DNA of 64,000 bases, taken from contig VNWV01000002.1 in the NCBI GenBank assembly GCA_009801085.1, positions 310,001 to 374,000 on the forward strand. Reading direction: 5' to 3'. The stretch is from Lasiodiplodia sp. COLG20 (taxonomy: Eukaryota; Ascomycota; Dothideomycetes; Botryosphaeriales; Botryosphaeriaceae). The notes under the pieces were generated by a model. That model saw only the letters and a program-made list of their open reading frames with translations, did not search any database and was not told where the DNA came from. Of this stretch, positions 1 through 14,276 are shown piece by piece (positions within the stretch are counted from its first letter, which is position 1; each line of letters opens with the position of its first letter). A program made the position numbers and the translations under genes.

Positions 1-561
1 CCGGATGGCTCATTCTTCAAGGGCGATAAGCCAACGGAATCTTGGTCGGAGTCTGATTCTGAAAAGTCCTCGAAAGGTTTCCGTTCGCCAGCGACAATTT
101 GACGTGCTGAATATAAGGTGTCTCAGTATGTAGGAGTTTAGAAAAGTATTTGGGATGCGCTATCGTACCGCTTTCAACCTGCGTATGTTAGCGTTTGCCA
201 GTTGCTTTTCTTGTGCAATTTATTTGGGATGCTCACATGTCTCTGAAGAGTATCTATCATGCTTATGACCTACAAGAATTGCCCTCATGCATCAGTCGGC
301 ATACTAAAAGGCGGGGCCGGAGATGCATACTTGGTCTTTGTAAAAAGTTGCTTCTCTGAGGCGGTAATCGAGAGACAGTTTGTAGGTTCGACCAGAGTGA
401 CTGGCGCCCAGGTTTCCGCTCCATATTTCGTACTTGTCAAGTTCATCCAGGAAGGCAAGCTGTACGCTTTCCGGGCACTGTTCTGAGTCTGTCGCAGCCT
501 TGTGTAGACGTTGGAATGTCTGAATACAGAGCGCATGGCTCTGCGAGATCAGTTGCGTCAT
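1..561 (-). CDS. Partial fungal STAND/zinc-finger-type signalling protein, N-terminal part (runs off left edge)
   Basis: The minus strand from an ATG at 561 reads as the N-terminal domain common to many large fungal proteins with C2H2 zinc fingers, ankyrin repeats or NACHT modules. Diagnostic strings are FLDELDKYEIWSGNLGA and SLDYRLREA (about residues 37-70). The first reading frame stops at 304-306. An acidic segment typical of the same domain family (VAGERKPFEDFSESDSD) reappears in another frame near 30-105 on the minus strand, so an intron or a frameshift lies at roughly 105-330. A GTATGC donor follows the codons for KDQ near 325, but I could not find an acceptor that restores phase cleanly. 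Three extra residues (YKL) interrupt the usual GRSSLDYRL-like motif. Function cannot be stated from this piece. The rest of the gene is outside the window. Family membership is likely; whether the gene is intact is uncertain. Confidence 0.5.
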
Positions 562-831
562 CAAGTTGGTTGAGACACACGATTAGCTCCCAGAGAGCAG
601 GAGATCAATGCAAGAACAGATAGTTGTAGAGGTGGAGTTGTCTCTAAAGCTGCTGAAGCCACGGAAGAGGTGATATTATTCTGACCGCGTGATGCAGCAC
701 GAATTTGTAAGCACCCCCGCCTTTCGCTTATGGCTCAGCCGCCCAAGGCTGAGATCCATCTACTTTGGCAGCTCTGAGCACGACCAAGAGTCTCCCGGCG
801 GATTCCATCGCAAAAGTGACGGGGACAAGAG

Positions 832-1783
832 ATGGAGGTCGCCGGCCTCGCTTTAGGCGCCGTGCCGCTGCTCCTCGCGGCTCTTGACCAGTATTCTCAA
901 GGCGTAAGGTGGCTGACGCATTGCTAAGAACGAGGCTGACTTTTCTGTTAGTTCGATGCATTGCGTAGTATGGCTAAATACCGTTTGACCTTCAGCGAAA
1001 TCGTGGTCAGTTTCCGAACGAGCGTGTCCATTTATACCTACGACTGTGTGGACCTGCTATGCCAGCGCCTCATGCTGTCAGACGAACAATATCGCAAACT
1101 TACGAAAGGCACGGATGATTGGGAGGATTCTGTGGTCGAGAAGTTGGAATATGCACTTGGGAAGCCGACGTGTGACCTCTACAGGCAGCTGCTGCGCCAT
1201 CTCAACCGCAAAATGAGCATGCTGCATAGAAGGTTGGAGCTTGATGAAGATGGGAATGTGAGCAAAACCCCCCTGAGCTTTGCCAACGTGACTGATCATA
1301 CCGTAGGTTCCATTCATCAAGGATGGAATTGTAGATGAGAAGGAGTGCAATAACTTTTTCCGAGGGCGGAAACGGATCAAAGGCCTTGCTTTGGCTTCGC
1401 GAATAGAGAAGTATAAAAAGTTGGTTGCTGAAATCGAAGCCGATATCAACAAGATTCACGAACTCACCACAAGGGCCATGGTAGCTGAAGATCGTCGCCG
1501 CCCGCAGAAAACAAAGGAAATCCCACAAGATTGGCTCGACATGCGGCAGAATACGTCGGCTCTATTCATCAACTTAAACTCTGCATGGCCCAATAACTGC
1601 TCCGCTCCGCACACTCACCATGCCCAACTTCTTGTGGGATTTCCTGGGGCAGAAAAGAATGCAGAAGGAACTTCTGAATTCCGACTTTCATTCTCCTTAC
1701 AGGACCACCAGCAAGCCAACGGCTTACCATGGGAGCATCGTACTGCGACATTGTTCTCTGAAATGCAGCCGTAAGTGCCATTA

Positions 1784-1826
<43 letters not shown>

Positions 1827-2651
1827 CGATGAGTTTTGCAGGCTGCTAATACTCCAATAAGAATATTATGTACAACCAAACCTGTAGGGAGACGGAAAGC
1901 GGTGACCTTTACCGTGGATGATTCGGCGCAGGAGAAAAAGCAATGCTCATCGAAGACATGGATACCCAACTTTTGTGCCGCTCTTACCGCCTCCACTGCA
2001 TGCTGTTTGGGCATCCTGAAACACAAGGATCGCGTCTACCATGTCCACGACGTCGAAAATGCGAGGCCACGGAAGCTGTCGTTGTTGCAAGATCTAATCG
2101 ACAAGAGAGAATTCCTCCTACAACGCAAAAGATATGACCTCGCCCTCGCCTTAGCCTACGCTGTCCTTCAGTTGGACAGAACGCCGTGGCTTCGCAGCAG
2201 GTGGAATCTTGAGGATATTCACTTCTCTGAGTCTGGAACACATCACCACCTCTGGATTTCAAAATCCTTCTACCCCGGAACTTCAACAGAAAACGCGAGA
2301 GATGCCGAGAAACAATCTATCATCAAAAATGACTCCTTGTTTTCCTTGGGGGTGGCATTGTTAGAGCTGACCTATGGGAAGCCTCTCTCCAGTTTCCAGG
2401 CTGATGATGCACCGGACAACAACGGAAACCAGCGTGATATCACCCGGTACCTCATTGCAGAGCGGCTCACCAAAAAGCTCCTCGATGAGGATAGCCCCAA
2501 TTTTGCTTCAGCCGTCTCAAGCTGTATCGATCCAGTATTCGAAGCTCGGGAATTTGACTTGGCAAATGAGGGATTTCGTAAGAGATATTTCAAAGACGTC
2601 ATACTTCCACTTCAGGAAGACTACGACCAGTTGTTCAAGGGGAAGGTGTAG
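832..2651 (+). CDS. DUF7580-like fungal protein (543 aa, 4 predicted exons)
   Basis: Exons are 832-903, 952-1257, 1307-1770 and 1862-2651. Donors are GTAAGG, GTGAGC and GTAAGT; all phases join and give 543 residues. The N-terminus (EVAGLALGAVPLLLAALDQY) is the hydrophobic helix typical of this large fungal family, followed by a helical region with an FRTSVSIYTYDCVDLL stretch. The middle has the W..NCSAPHTHHAQLLV motif of the family (WxCxxxHxHxAxL). The C-terminus has DSLFSLGVALLELTYGKPL, which resembles the end of a protein-kinase-like fold without catalytic residues. Family members are often found near HET and NLR-like genes; their biochemical role is unknown to me. The last intron contains 41 consecutive A (1785-1825). 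A different acceptor (TTTTGCAG at 1841) would shift the frame, so I chose AG at 1860-1861, which has a CTAAT branch site just upstream. Confidence 0.75.
1785..1825. repeat. A41 homopolymer inside an intron
   Basis: Forty-one consecutive A lie within the third predicted intron of the DUF7580-like gene. This is by far the longest homopolymer in the window. It could be slippage-prone or a retroposed tail, and its length may be uncertain in the assembly. Confidence 0.9.
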
Positions 2652-6885
<4,234 letters not shown>

Positions 6886-8324
6886 TCGGGTAGAAGGGTT
6901 TGCCAGCAGAACTTAATCTCCTTTGTTATTGTTTGACGTATTTAGATCTGTTTGTTTGTTTGTTTGTATTTAGAGGTAGTGAATGTATTCTTTTTTGCCG
7001 AACCGTACTTTGCTCGAAATATCAAGAAGAAAAGCTATAATGAGATGTCAGACCTTACTATTGTTCAATGTTATTGCCGATTGTATCTACCGTATTTCAT
7101 TGCTTTTTCTTCATCATTGAAGCAGACTCTGTTATCTCACTACAATAAAGTCACTCATTTATTATACTTTATGACATTGCTATCACTGGTTGGTGAATAT
7201 AAACATGGAGTTTTACTGCTGTATTATGAGAATCACAGGAGTTACGTTGGCGAGGGCCTTGTTAAGGTTAGTTTGGTCACGTCCTCTGGGTCATACTCCT
7301 ACATTGATGACTATTGGAGGGCGGACGTAGTCGTGCGGGAGTCCTTGCGGAATGTCTCTACGGCGTATTCGCGCATTTGAAACATTCGTAATCCTCAGGC
7401 CAAGTTCCGAGAAACGCTTCGGAAGGCGAGGGATGTTAAAGACCGTGCGTCCCGGATCTTCGGATGCAAGGTTTCGGAGTCTCGGATGTCGGATCTCGGC
7501 TTTCGGAACTTTCTCTGTTGATGTGCGTGGCTCAAGTCTTTTGTTGTGCTCCCTGAATTTGGTGCGTGGGGCGGCGCAAGATGCGCTCCTCGTAGTGCCG
7601 TAATCTGGCCAGAGAAGCTACTGGATCCGAGCCAAAGGTCGGCAGTTCCTCCATACTATCCGAGATCCCGTCCTTAAAATGCTAGTGTAAAAGCCCCTAC
7701 TCTGTGAACGACGACGATGATGCTACCAGAGTGGAATTCTTGTGAACCGGTAAAAATTAAAGTCCTGGCAAAGAGCGAATGAGATAGAATGATTATAAAA
7801 GGTGGTGGTGGGGGAGAGGCGCCGGAAGCGTCGGAGCCACAGAACACAGTACGGGGTATTGCAGTACCCGTCCCCATCCAGTAGGAGCCCATCGCAATAA
7901 GACCTTCTCGGGCGCCCAAAAGACTTATCAAAACGCCTTAATCACCTTCCTGGCTCTAACGATAGGAAAGTACAGATCCCAATATTTCAAGTCGTTACGA
8001 GTAGTAATCCTCGCCCTCTCGCATGTGCCGATGCCTTTGACACACGGAGAGATAGTAAGGACGGGCTCCGGGATAGATAAACAATTGGACGGTGCTAATA
8101 TATTCCGCATAGTTCTTCACACTAGTGTATCCGAGGTAGACGTGGTACCTACGCGATACTTGGCGGGCAGTGCGCATGAATACAAGTCAGGGCCCTTCCC
8201 CACAGCCGCCGACAAAGAACCGCGAGTTAGCGGTGTGCTGCCGCTTAACCAACTATCGCCTAGCAGATTTATTTATATCCCAATTTATATACTTCACTTG
8301 CCCCTCAGTCCGTTAGCTAACGCT
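6886..8324. promoter_or_regulatory. 1.4 kb AT-rich intergenic region upstream of the Zn2Cys6 gene
   Basis: The first 400 bases are AT-rich and contain a TTTG tetranucleotide run near 6950-6967, probably the monooxygenase 3' UTR and terminator region. A TATA-like stretch (TTTATTTATATCC) lies at about 8268-8280, some 45-55 bases before the regulator ATG at 8325. I see no coding sequence. Confidence 0.45.
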
Positions 8325-11104
8325 ATGCCTCCGCAAACCCGTCTCAGACAGCCAGTGGCCTGCGTGCCCTGCCGCAAAAAGAAAGTGAAATGTTGGTATT
8401 CTTAGCCTATATACCAACCGTTGAATGACTTCTGAGTCTGAGAAGGTGATGGTCAGCACCCGTGCGCATACTGCAAGGTATGCGACGCTCTTGGTAGACA
8501 TAAATACCCTTTTAGAGTTCTGACAGCCAGTAGAAGCACGACTGGGAATGTACTTTCCCTTTGCATCCGCGGAAGAGAAGGCAATGCACCAGCGATCAAG
8601 GTCTGTGAACGGGCTGCACATAGCATTTATCTTGCTGATAATCTGTTTAGATGTCAACAAACGGCTATCGAGAGTGGAAGCTTTCCTAGGCACTCAGAGA
8701 GCCGGTTCCATACATCAACCAGAAATTGGGCCGACTGTTCCGACCTACCAACAGGGGATGGTGCTCTCCCCCGATTCAGATCCTCAACAGGGTGTAAGAT
8801 GCTGTTTCTCGACGTCGATTGTGGAATTAACAGATATAATCAGCACCATCAGACCGAGGAAGCCGCCTTTTTAAGCTCCCACGCCATATCTCCAAGCGTA
8901 GCTGTAGCATCACCAGCCCCCCTTCAATATGGGGAAACTACGTCAAACGGAATCAATAATTCAATGCAGTCCGAGGGACAGCCAGTCCCGGCCACAACTG
9001 CAGAATCGGCAACCTGGAGACATTCCAATCAGACGTCGGCTAATCTCGATTCATTAATTGGCGATTCACCTTCTGATCAGGAAAGCGGTCTTATAGAGCA
9101 GAACGTTAGTTGACATACGCTATGGGTTTCACTTTCACAATACTGATCTGTTATCTGAGGCAACACAGGAATATCATGGTAAGCAAGTTCTTAATTCGGT
9201 GCGTGGCAACTTAAATTGACAGTCTTAGGTGCCAGCTCAATACTATCTGTCTTCTCCAGGCTCGGTTCTCAATGGGTTTCCAAAAAGACAGGTGCACTAG
9301 AATTCGAGCCAATGGCGAGCGCGTTAGTATCTCAGATTGCTACATGGCTCAAACTCACTCAGCGCATTCCCGAGGAACGCGCGGCAGAGCCTGACAGGGA
9401 CACAGCTTTGGAGCTTTCTTCTGGTGTGTTTTCTTTCTTATTCGCCAAAGACCGTTGCATCCAAGAACATATCACGCTGATATCACATCTATATCAGCAT
9501 ATTTCGAAGATGATGGGCTCTCCTTTGGCATCTTACATCAACCTTCTTTCGAACGTCGACTGCGGCAATTCTTCGATGGGCGTGATTCGAACTCTGCTGA
9601 TCCTGGTTGGTATGCACTTCGTCATACGGTTTACGCAAGTGGGAAAAGAAAGATACTCAAAGACGCTGGTGTAATGGACTTCAATGAAGTTCACTCGAGC
9701 GCCTTTCCCTATTTTGCAAACGCATTGGCGATGCACACCGAGATGATCCACTACAAGTCATCAATCACAGCTGTGCAAGCCCTTGCGGCCATGGTAGGTA
9801 AATGTAAATGCCTTAAGATGTTTTATATATTGAAATATTTCTTGCATTATCATCACGCTAATGAAAAGCTAGGCTCACTACGCCGGAGTGATTGGAGCAC
9901 CCAGTCTTGAATACATGCTGCAGTCAAATGCCACTCGACTAGCGCAGTCCAAAGCGTTGCACAGAAAAGCTCCTCGCACCTTGGGTTTGTCTCATTTCGA
10001 GGTGCAGCAAAGGAACCTGCTATTCTGGTTTATGTATGTCAACGAAAAACACGTAGCATACTGGTCCGGAAGACCATCGGTACGTTATTATTGGTTGGTG
10101 ATTTACAGCATTATATCTGCTAACGTCATTGTCCATATGGCTGCAGGTCATGGATGATGATAGTATTACTTGCCCCCTACCCGATGAGACAGGCGCCGAC
10201 AGAGGGAATCAAATTGTATACTTCAACCTCCTCATTCGCTTGACTCAGATACTATCGGCCGTCTTGAAATTTGTTTCGCGCCTGGAAACACGAGGCATGG
10301 ATCCGGACAAATTATTCCGTCGTGTTCACCATTTGAACGCACAACTCCGCACATGGTCAGAGTCTGCTCCTCCAGCATGTCGTCCTGAACCTTTCCAGAA
10401 AAGCTCACTTCCTCCCGATGTGTCTTGCAATCTCGTTCTTTACATCAGGTACACCTATTATGGAGTAGTCATCGCCTTGAACTCCTGTTTCACATACCCT
10501 TGGCTCATGGAACGCGTCAACCGCGACGGGGATTCCAGATTTCAGAAGCAGATTGACGAGAGTACGGTTCTGGTCGCCGAGATGTCCAGAATGATAATCA
10601 AAGATACCAAGCATATTGATATGGATTTCACTTCCCCTGTATGGTAAGACAATCTCTCGGCAGTACCTCTGCTGCATATAAGGCTTTCTTATTTTGATCT
10701 GAGAGCTGACTACGTATAGGCTAGTATTCGCCTATCCTCTCATGGGCCTGATCCATCTTTTCGTGCACATCATGAAATTCCCGAGCGTTTCAACAGTCCA
10801 ATATGACCTGGCTCTCCTAGAGGACATCTGCGGACATTTTGCTCGACTAAAGTATACCACCTCGTTTGCTCTTTCCTTTCCCCTCTTGAAGGAGCTGTGT
10901 CGTTTTGCCGAGCAGGCAGTCGAAAATTTATCGAAAACGTCAACGGATGTATCGGACCAATCCCTGAACAATCCTGACACAATGCGAAGCGATATACTAG
11001 AGGGGGACGGTGGAGTTCCACTCAATGATTTCGTTGACTTTTCAGAGGTAACTAATCATAACGCTTCTAGAAATTTGCAAAATTCTAACGAGTGGACAAT
11101 GTAG
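8325..11104 (+). CDS. Zn2Cys6 fungal-specific transcription factor, 701 aa, 11 predicted exons
   Basis: Predicted exons are 8325-8391, 8446-8477, 8534-8600, 8651-8793, 8844-9104, 9169-9178, 9229-9322, 9451-9793, 9873-10079, 10147-10643 and 10720-11104. All phases agree. The binuclear zinc cluster is split over the first three exons: CVPCRKKKVKC, then DGQHPCAYC, then KKHDWEC. Together they give the canonical C-x2-C-x6-C-x6-C-x2-C-x6-C. A short coiled coil follows (VNKRLSRVEAFLG), then a Ser/Thr/Gln-rich linker. The fungal_trans (MHR) domain begins near LHPRTYHADITSIS and includes the typical RNLLFWFMYVNEKHVAYWSGRPS. Exon 6 is only 10 nt; it and the 128-nt intron 9323-9450 are needed to keep the frame and are the least certain parts. 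The nearest co-oriented gene is the monooxygenase, a plausible target; the UbiA gene lies 1.9 kb beyond. Confidence 0.85.
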
Positions 11105-11736
11105 GAATTGCACTTTAACCTTTTTGGCGCGGACCCCGGCTTCGAACCGCTCTATCCTATATATGGAATTGACGCTTAGCTCTGAGCCTACTACAGTTCC
11201 CTCTCGCAGTCAACGGCGAGCGTGATTTTTTTTTTTTTCTGTTCATGTCATGGGTAGCTGAAGCTATCGTCCGGACGTATATGTAGAATTTTTAGTTCGA
11301 CATTTTCATCCGGACGATGGCTTCAGCTACCCACATATGTATATCTTATTTAAAAAAAAGAATCGAGGTGTACTCACGCTAGCCATCGGCTGTAGTACCC
11401 CTCTGTAAGTATTTCTTACGCCAGCTACTCTTTCTGGGGGAGTTTGAGGCGCATCTTCGGGTAAGTAGGATTCGGGGAGTACTGCGATTGGTAGGCAGGG
11501 GAAGTTCAGAATGCATGATATAAGTGTTATATTTAGAAGAACTACCCGCTCTCTAGGATGCCCAGCTGGCAGTGTGAATAATGGTCTAATCTACTAAACG
11601 GGGCGTTTGATATCTGTTGCTTCCCCATTCGGGCGTTATGATATGCCGAGCACCCTTCAACGATAGTCCTCCAAGCTTGAGTTCCTCCGTAGAGTCGAGG
11701 GCCTGCCATTTCCGGCGGAGGGAGTTACCTGGAAAA
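11105..11736. other. Non-coding gap containing a hairpin
   Basis: This gap holds the terminator region of the Zn2Cys6 gene, a T12 run near 11227, the inverted repeat at 11251-11333, and otherwise no recognisable coding sequence. Confidence 0.5.
11251..11333. repeat. 25-bp inverted repeat with 33-nt loop (hairpin)
   Basis: The left arm at 11251-11275 begins TGGGTAGCTGAAGCTATCG. The right arm at 11309-11333 is its reverse complement with one mismatch (a G.T pair in the stem). The loop is 11276-11308. A T-run precedes and an A-run follows at about 20 bases distance. This looks like the ends of a miniature transposable element or the solo remnant of a TIR element; it could also be a strong transcript hairpin. 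No TA or longer target duplication is obvious. Confidence 0.85.
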
Positions 11737-12131
11737 TTATGGCCGCCCATAGATCGTCGTGGAGGCGTCTCGCCTCTTCTGCACGGTTGTACGCTTGCTC
11801 GAACTCCGGCAGTTTGGCCCAGGCCCACAGCGAATTCTCCCCCGATCATCTCTCCTTGTCCGCCTTGATATCATTGATCTTGTACGCGAGCCTCTCTTCG
11901 TGTCTTCGATAAGATTAACATAGTTCATTAAGATATCCAGTGAAGCACCGTTTCGCGCCCTTATAGCCTCTTTCAGAGCCCGAATGCAGGCCTCCATCGC
12001 GTGGCTCTCGAGTAGAAGATCGTAACAATGCTCTGCGAACTCGTAGCGTAGGCTCATAACTGTATCGTCGGCAAGATCCCTTCCGGGAGCAGAGCAGAGG
12101 TAGAAATGGACCGCGTCTTCGTAGAGGTCGT
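11737..12131 (-). pseudogene. Fragment of an unidentified protein, possibly C-terminal fungal transcription-factor-like
   Basis: The minus strand reads as a helical, coding-like frame without a clear start: DLYEDAVHFYLCSAPG, then YEFAEHCYDLLLESHAMEA, then ALKEAIRARNGASLDILMN. After about residue 80 it turns into arginine-rich, non-coding-looking sequence. The pattern of a YxxA helix followed by LxEAIR..N is reminiscent of fungal_trans_2 domains, but I cannot identify the family. It abuts the plus-strand fragment starting at 12135, so the two may have been joined by a rearrangement. Confidence 0.3.
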
Positions 12132-12134
12132 CGG

Positions 12135-12806
12135 ATGGTGGTGGGGCTGTATCCGTTCTGGCTGAAACCTAAAATGCAAGAATGGGGGTTAGCTCAGACA
12201 TCATCATTGATACTTGTCCAAGGTTCCTTCCAGAATCGCGCCACCATCCAAGACTTTTGTGTGGACGTGATCGAAGTGCTTCGGAACGCAACCATTCCGG
12301 TCGTCTGGGCGCTAAATCCGCAGGTAGAAGCGTCAGCGGATGCATTTACCATGACCGAGCTCTTGAAGAACCTCACTTATTAGGTCTTGAAGATAAACTC
12401 TACAGCCCGGAAAGAGTCGGCTCTGGCCTCCTGTTTCGCAAATGTCCGAGACGGGCAGGGAGACCAGCAGTGGTTCGATTTGTTCTGTGCATCACTGGGC
12501 GGTCTCCACCAACTCCACATTGTAATTGACATCGAGCTCCTCGGCAGCATCTCGAGATCTGCAACAAACTTTTCTTTACCTTCTGCATTCCTTAGACTTT
12601 TCCAGCATTTAACGGAGCGCAACTTCAGCACGATAATTAAGGTTGCGTTGGTCAGTTACGGATCTGCAATTTTCGACCAGGAAGCCATAAGTGGAAGAGT
12701 TATACAGGTTCAAGCATCAACAAAGAAGAGCAGGATGTACCAGCGACAGCGCCTTGGTCAGTCCTCAAGATGGCGGCCGAATCCATTGACACGTGGCTTT
12801 GGGTGA
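12135..12806 (+). pseudogene. Broken fragment of a large fungal STAND-like (P-loop) protein
   Basis: One frame runs from ATG 12135 to 12806, interrupted only by TAG at 12381-12383. Before the stop are SSLILVQGSFQNRATIQDF and DVIEVLRNATIPVVWAL. After it are QQWFDLFCASLGGLHQLHI and FLRLFQHLTERNFSTIIKVA, the conserved block of a family of large fungal proteins with degenerate P-loop or ankyrin regions. At the stop, homologues as I remember them have a glutamine (LLKNLTYxVLK). A CAG to TAG change would therefore explain it. An alternative is a 60-nt in-frame intron 12324-12383 ending exactly in TAG, but that would delete residues that look conserved. No N-terminal part of the family is present upstream, so the piece is truncated in any case. 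Confidence 0.55.
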
Positions 12807-12995
12807 CTTGCTTTCACATTGGATAATTTCGTTCTTGTGTCGGCCTTCAATATCTTTCCAAGTGGTGTTAAACATGGATAGAGCAGCTCAGTAAGCACTA
12901 CATTGGGAGAACAGGTTCTAAAAGCTATCTATCAACCAAGTAAAACTCTCAAATACTACAGATTCATTGCTTGTGATCAACACCCCAAGTACTCA

Positions 12996-14276
12996 TCAAA
13001 CCCCCACCCCCCTCCACCTCGCCCAAACCGGCAAACAATACACCACCGCCACCCACGCACACCACCCCCTCCACGTCCCCTTATCCCACGCCACCCCCCT
13101 CGCCGCCACCGCCCTCCCCGCCAGCACTATGCCCGCCCCCAACACACCCATCCACCCCGTCCCCCAGAACGCGCAGCAAGCACCGCTCGCGCCCACGAAC
13201 CCCGCCGCGATGCTCCACCGCGCGCGCGCCTCGCCGATGGCCAGCGGCATCGACGGCCGGCCTTTCGCGGCGTCGCCGGGGAGGTCGGGCAGGTCTTGGG
13301 TTGTGATGGTCAGGAAGATGGCGAGGGAGAGGAGGAGGAGCCAGTGGTAGAAGCGCGGGGTGAGGGGGGTGGATATCGTGAGGTAATCGGGGCCGAGGGG
13401 GAGGGTGTAGGTGTGGAGGAGGGTGGTGGTTGAGGTGGGGAGGCGCGCAGCGACGGCGGCGGCGCTGGCGGAGTAGGTGGAGATGCCGAGGGCGTTGATG
13501 AGGGTGCGGATGAGGTAGTGCGATTCCGAGGCGGCGAGGTCGTTGTACTGTGGAGGTGTTAGTGGGGAGGAGGTGGGGCTGGTTGGTGGTGGTGTTGGTG
13601 GCTTACGATCCAGGTCAGGATGAAGAAGACTAGTGTTTCAAGAGTGGTGCCGAGGAGGATGCTCTTGATGATAGTGGCGGGTATGGCGGCCATGAGGAGA
13701 TGGCGTGCTGCCGCCTCGCTGATGCGGCCGGATGGGATTGGGCGCCACGGTTTGTTGACGGCGTCCTCGACGGCAGATCCCGGCTGGCGTTGGTTGCTGA
13801 GGTCGAAGACCAACAGTTCCATCCAAGTGGATAGTATGACCAGTGGAAGCCGGCGGAGGATGCCGTAGAGATCGGGCGAGGTGTTCGTTGTGAGCAGCGG
13901 CCCTGATAGTGTGGTTGCGAGTCCGAAGACAGTTGCTGGCAGGATCATCGTCTTGATGTTGCTGCGTGTAAAGAGCCACAGTGTGTATGCGTGGTATGCC
14001 AATGACCTGGACGGCCCTTTCTGTTGAATATGTCAGCTATCCCTGTCAGGAAGTATACGACTTTCTGGTGACACTCACTGTGCTTGATTCTATGAGAAGT
14101 TCTTCAACTTCCTCAAGTTCTTCTGAATGATCTTCATCTACTGGGCGAAGTCGGTGACGGGCACCTAGTCGCTGTCGACGATTCCGTTGAAGTTGCGTTC
14201 GCCGCGGAACAGGTCGGTCATGATGTCTCTGTTGAAGCCCATGTTGATCTCCTCGCGCCTCTTTGACCATCTCCAT
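12996..14276 (-). CDS. UbiA-type integral membrane prenyltransferase, 387 aa, 3 exons
   Basis: Predicted exons on the minus strand are 14079-14276, 13607-14020 and 12996-13547 (introns 14021-14078 and 13548-13606); phases agree. The core begins YHAYTLWLFTRSNIKTMILP and contains the first prenyl-diphosphate/Mg site DLSNQRQPGSAVEDAVNKPW, followed by RPIPSGRIS, the signature of the UbiA superfamily. A second Asp-rich site, TTQDLPDLPGDAAKGRPSMP, is near residue 300. Several hydrophobic segments (for example LETLVFFILTWI and AAGFVGASGACCAFW) mark it as multi-pass. Such enzymes attach isoprenoid chains to aromatic or other acceptors, in quinone or meroterpenoid pathways. This subfamily is a fungal paralogue, not the mitochondrial COQ2 type, and its substrate is unknown. 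The first exon is Arg/Glu-rich and poorly conserved in appearance, so the start is uncertain. Confidence 0.8.

Noticed and set aside
1258..1335. Apparent frameshift in the DUF7580-like gene
   Set aside because: A 49-nt intron (1258-1306, GTGAGC..CGTAG) joins the two frames in phase, so the gene is probably intact.
6952..7380. 142-codon plus frame after the aromatic monooxygenase
   Set aside because: AT-rich, Tyr/Leu/Phe-biased chance frame in the 3' region, with no domain.
9400..9470. Apparent frameshift in the Zn2Cys6 gene
   Set aside because: A 128-nt intron 9323-9450 with GTTAGT donor restores the frame and joins sensible protein sequence.
13000..13433. Plus-strand Pro/His/Arg-rich frame over the UbiA gene
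   Set aside because: It is the complement of the prenyltransferase coding sequence; no domain.
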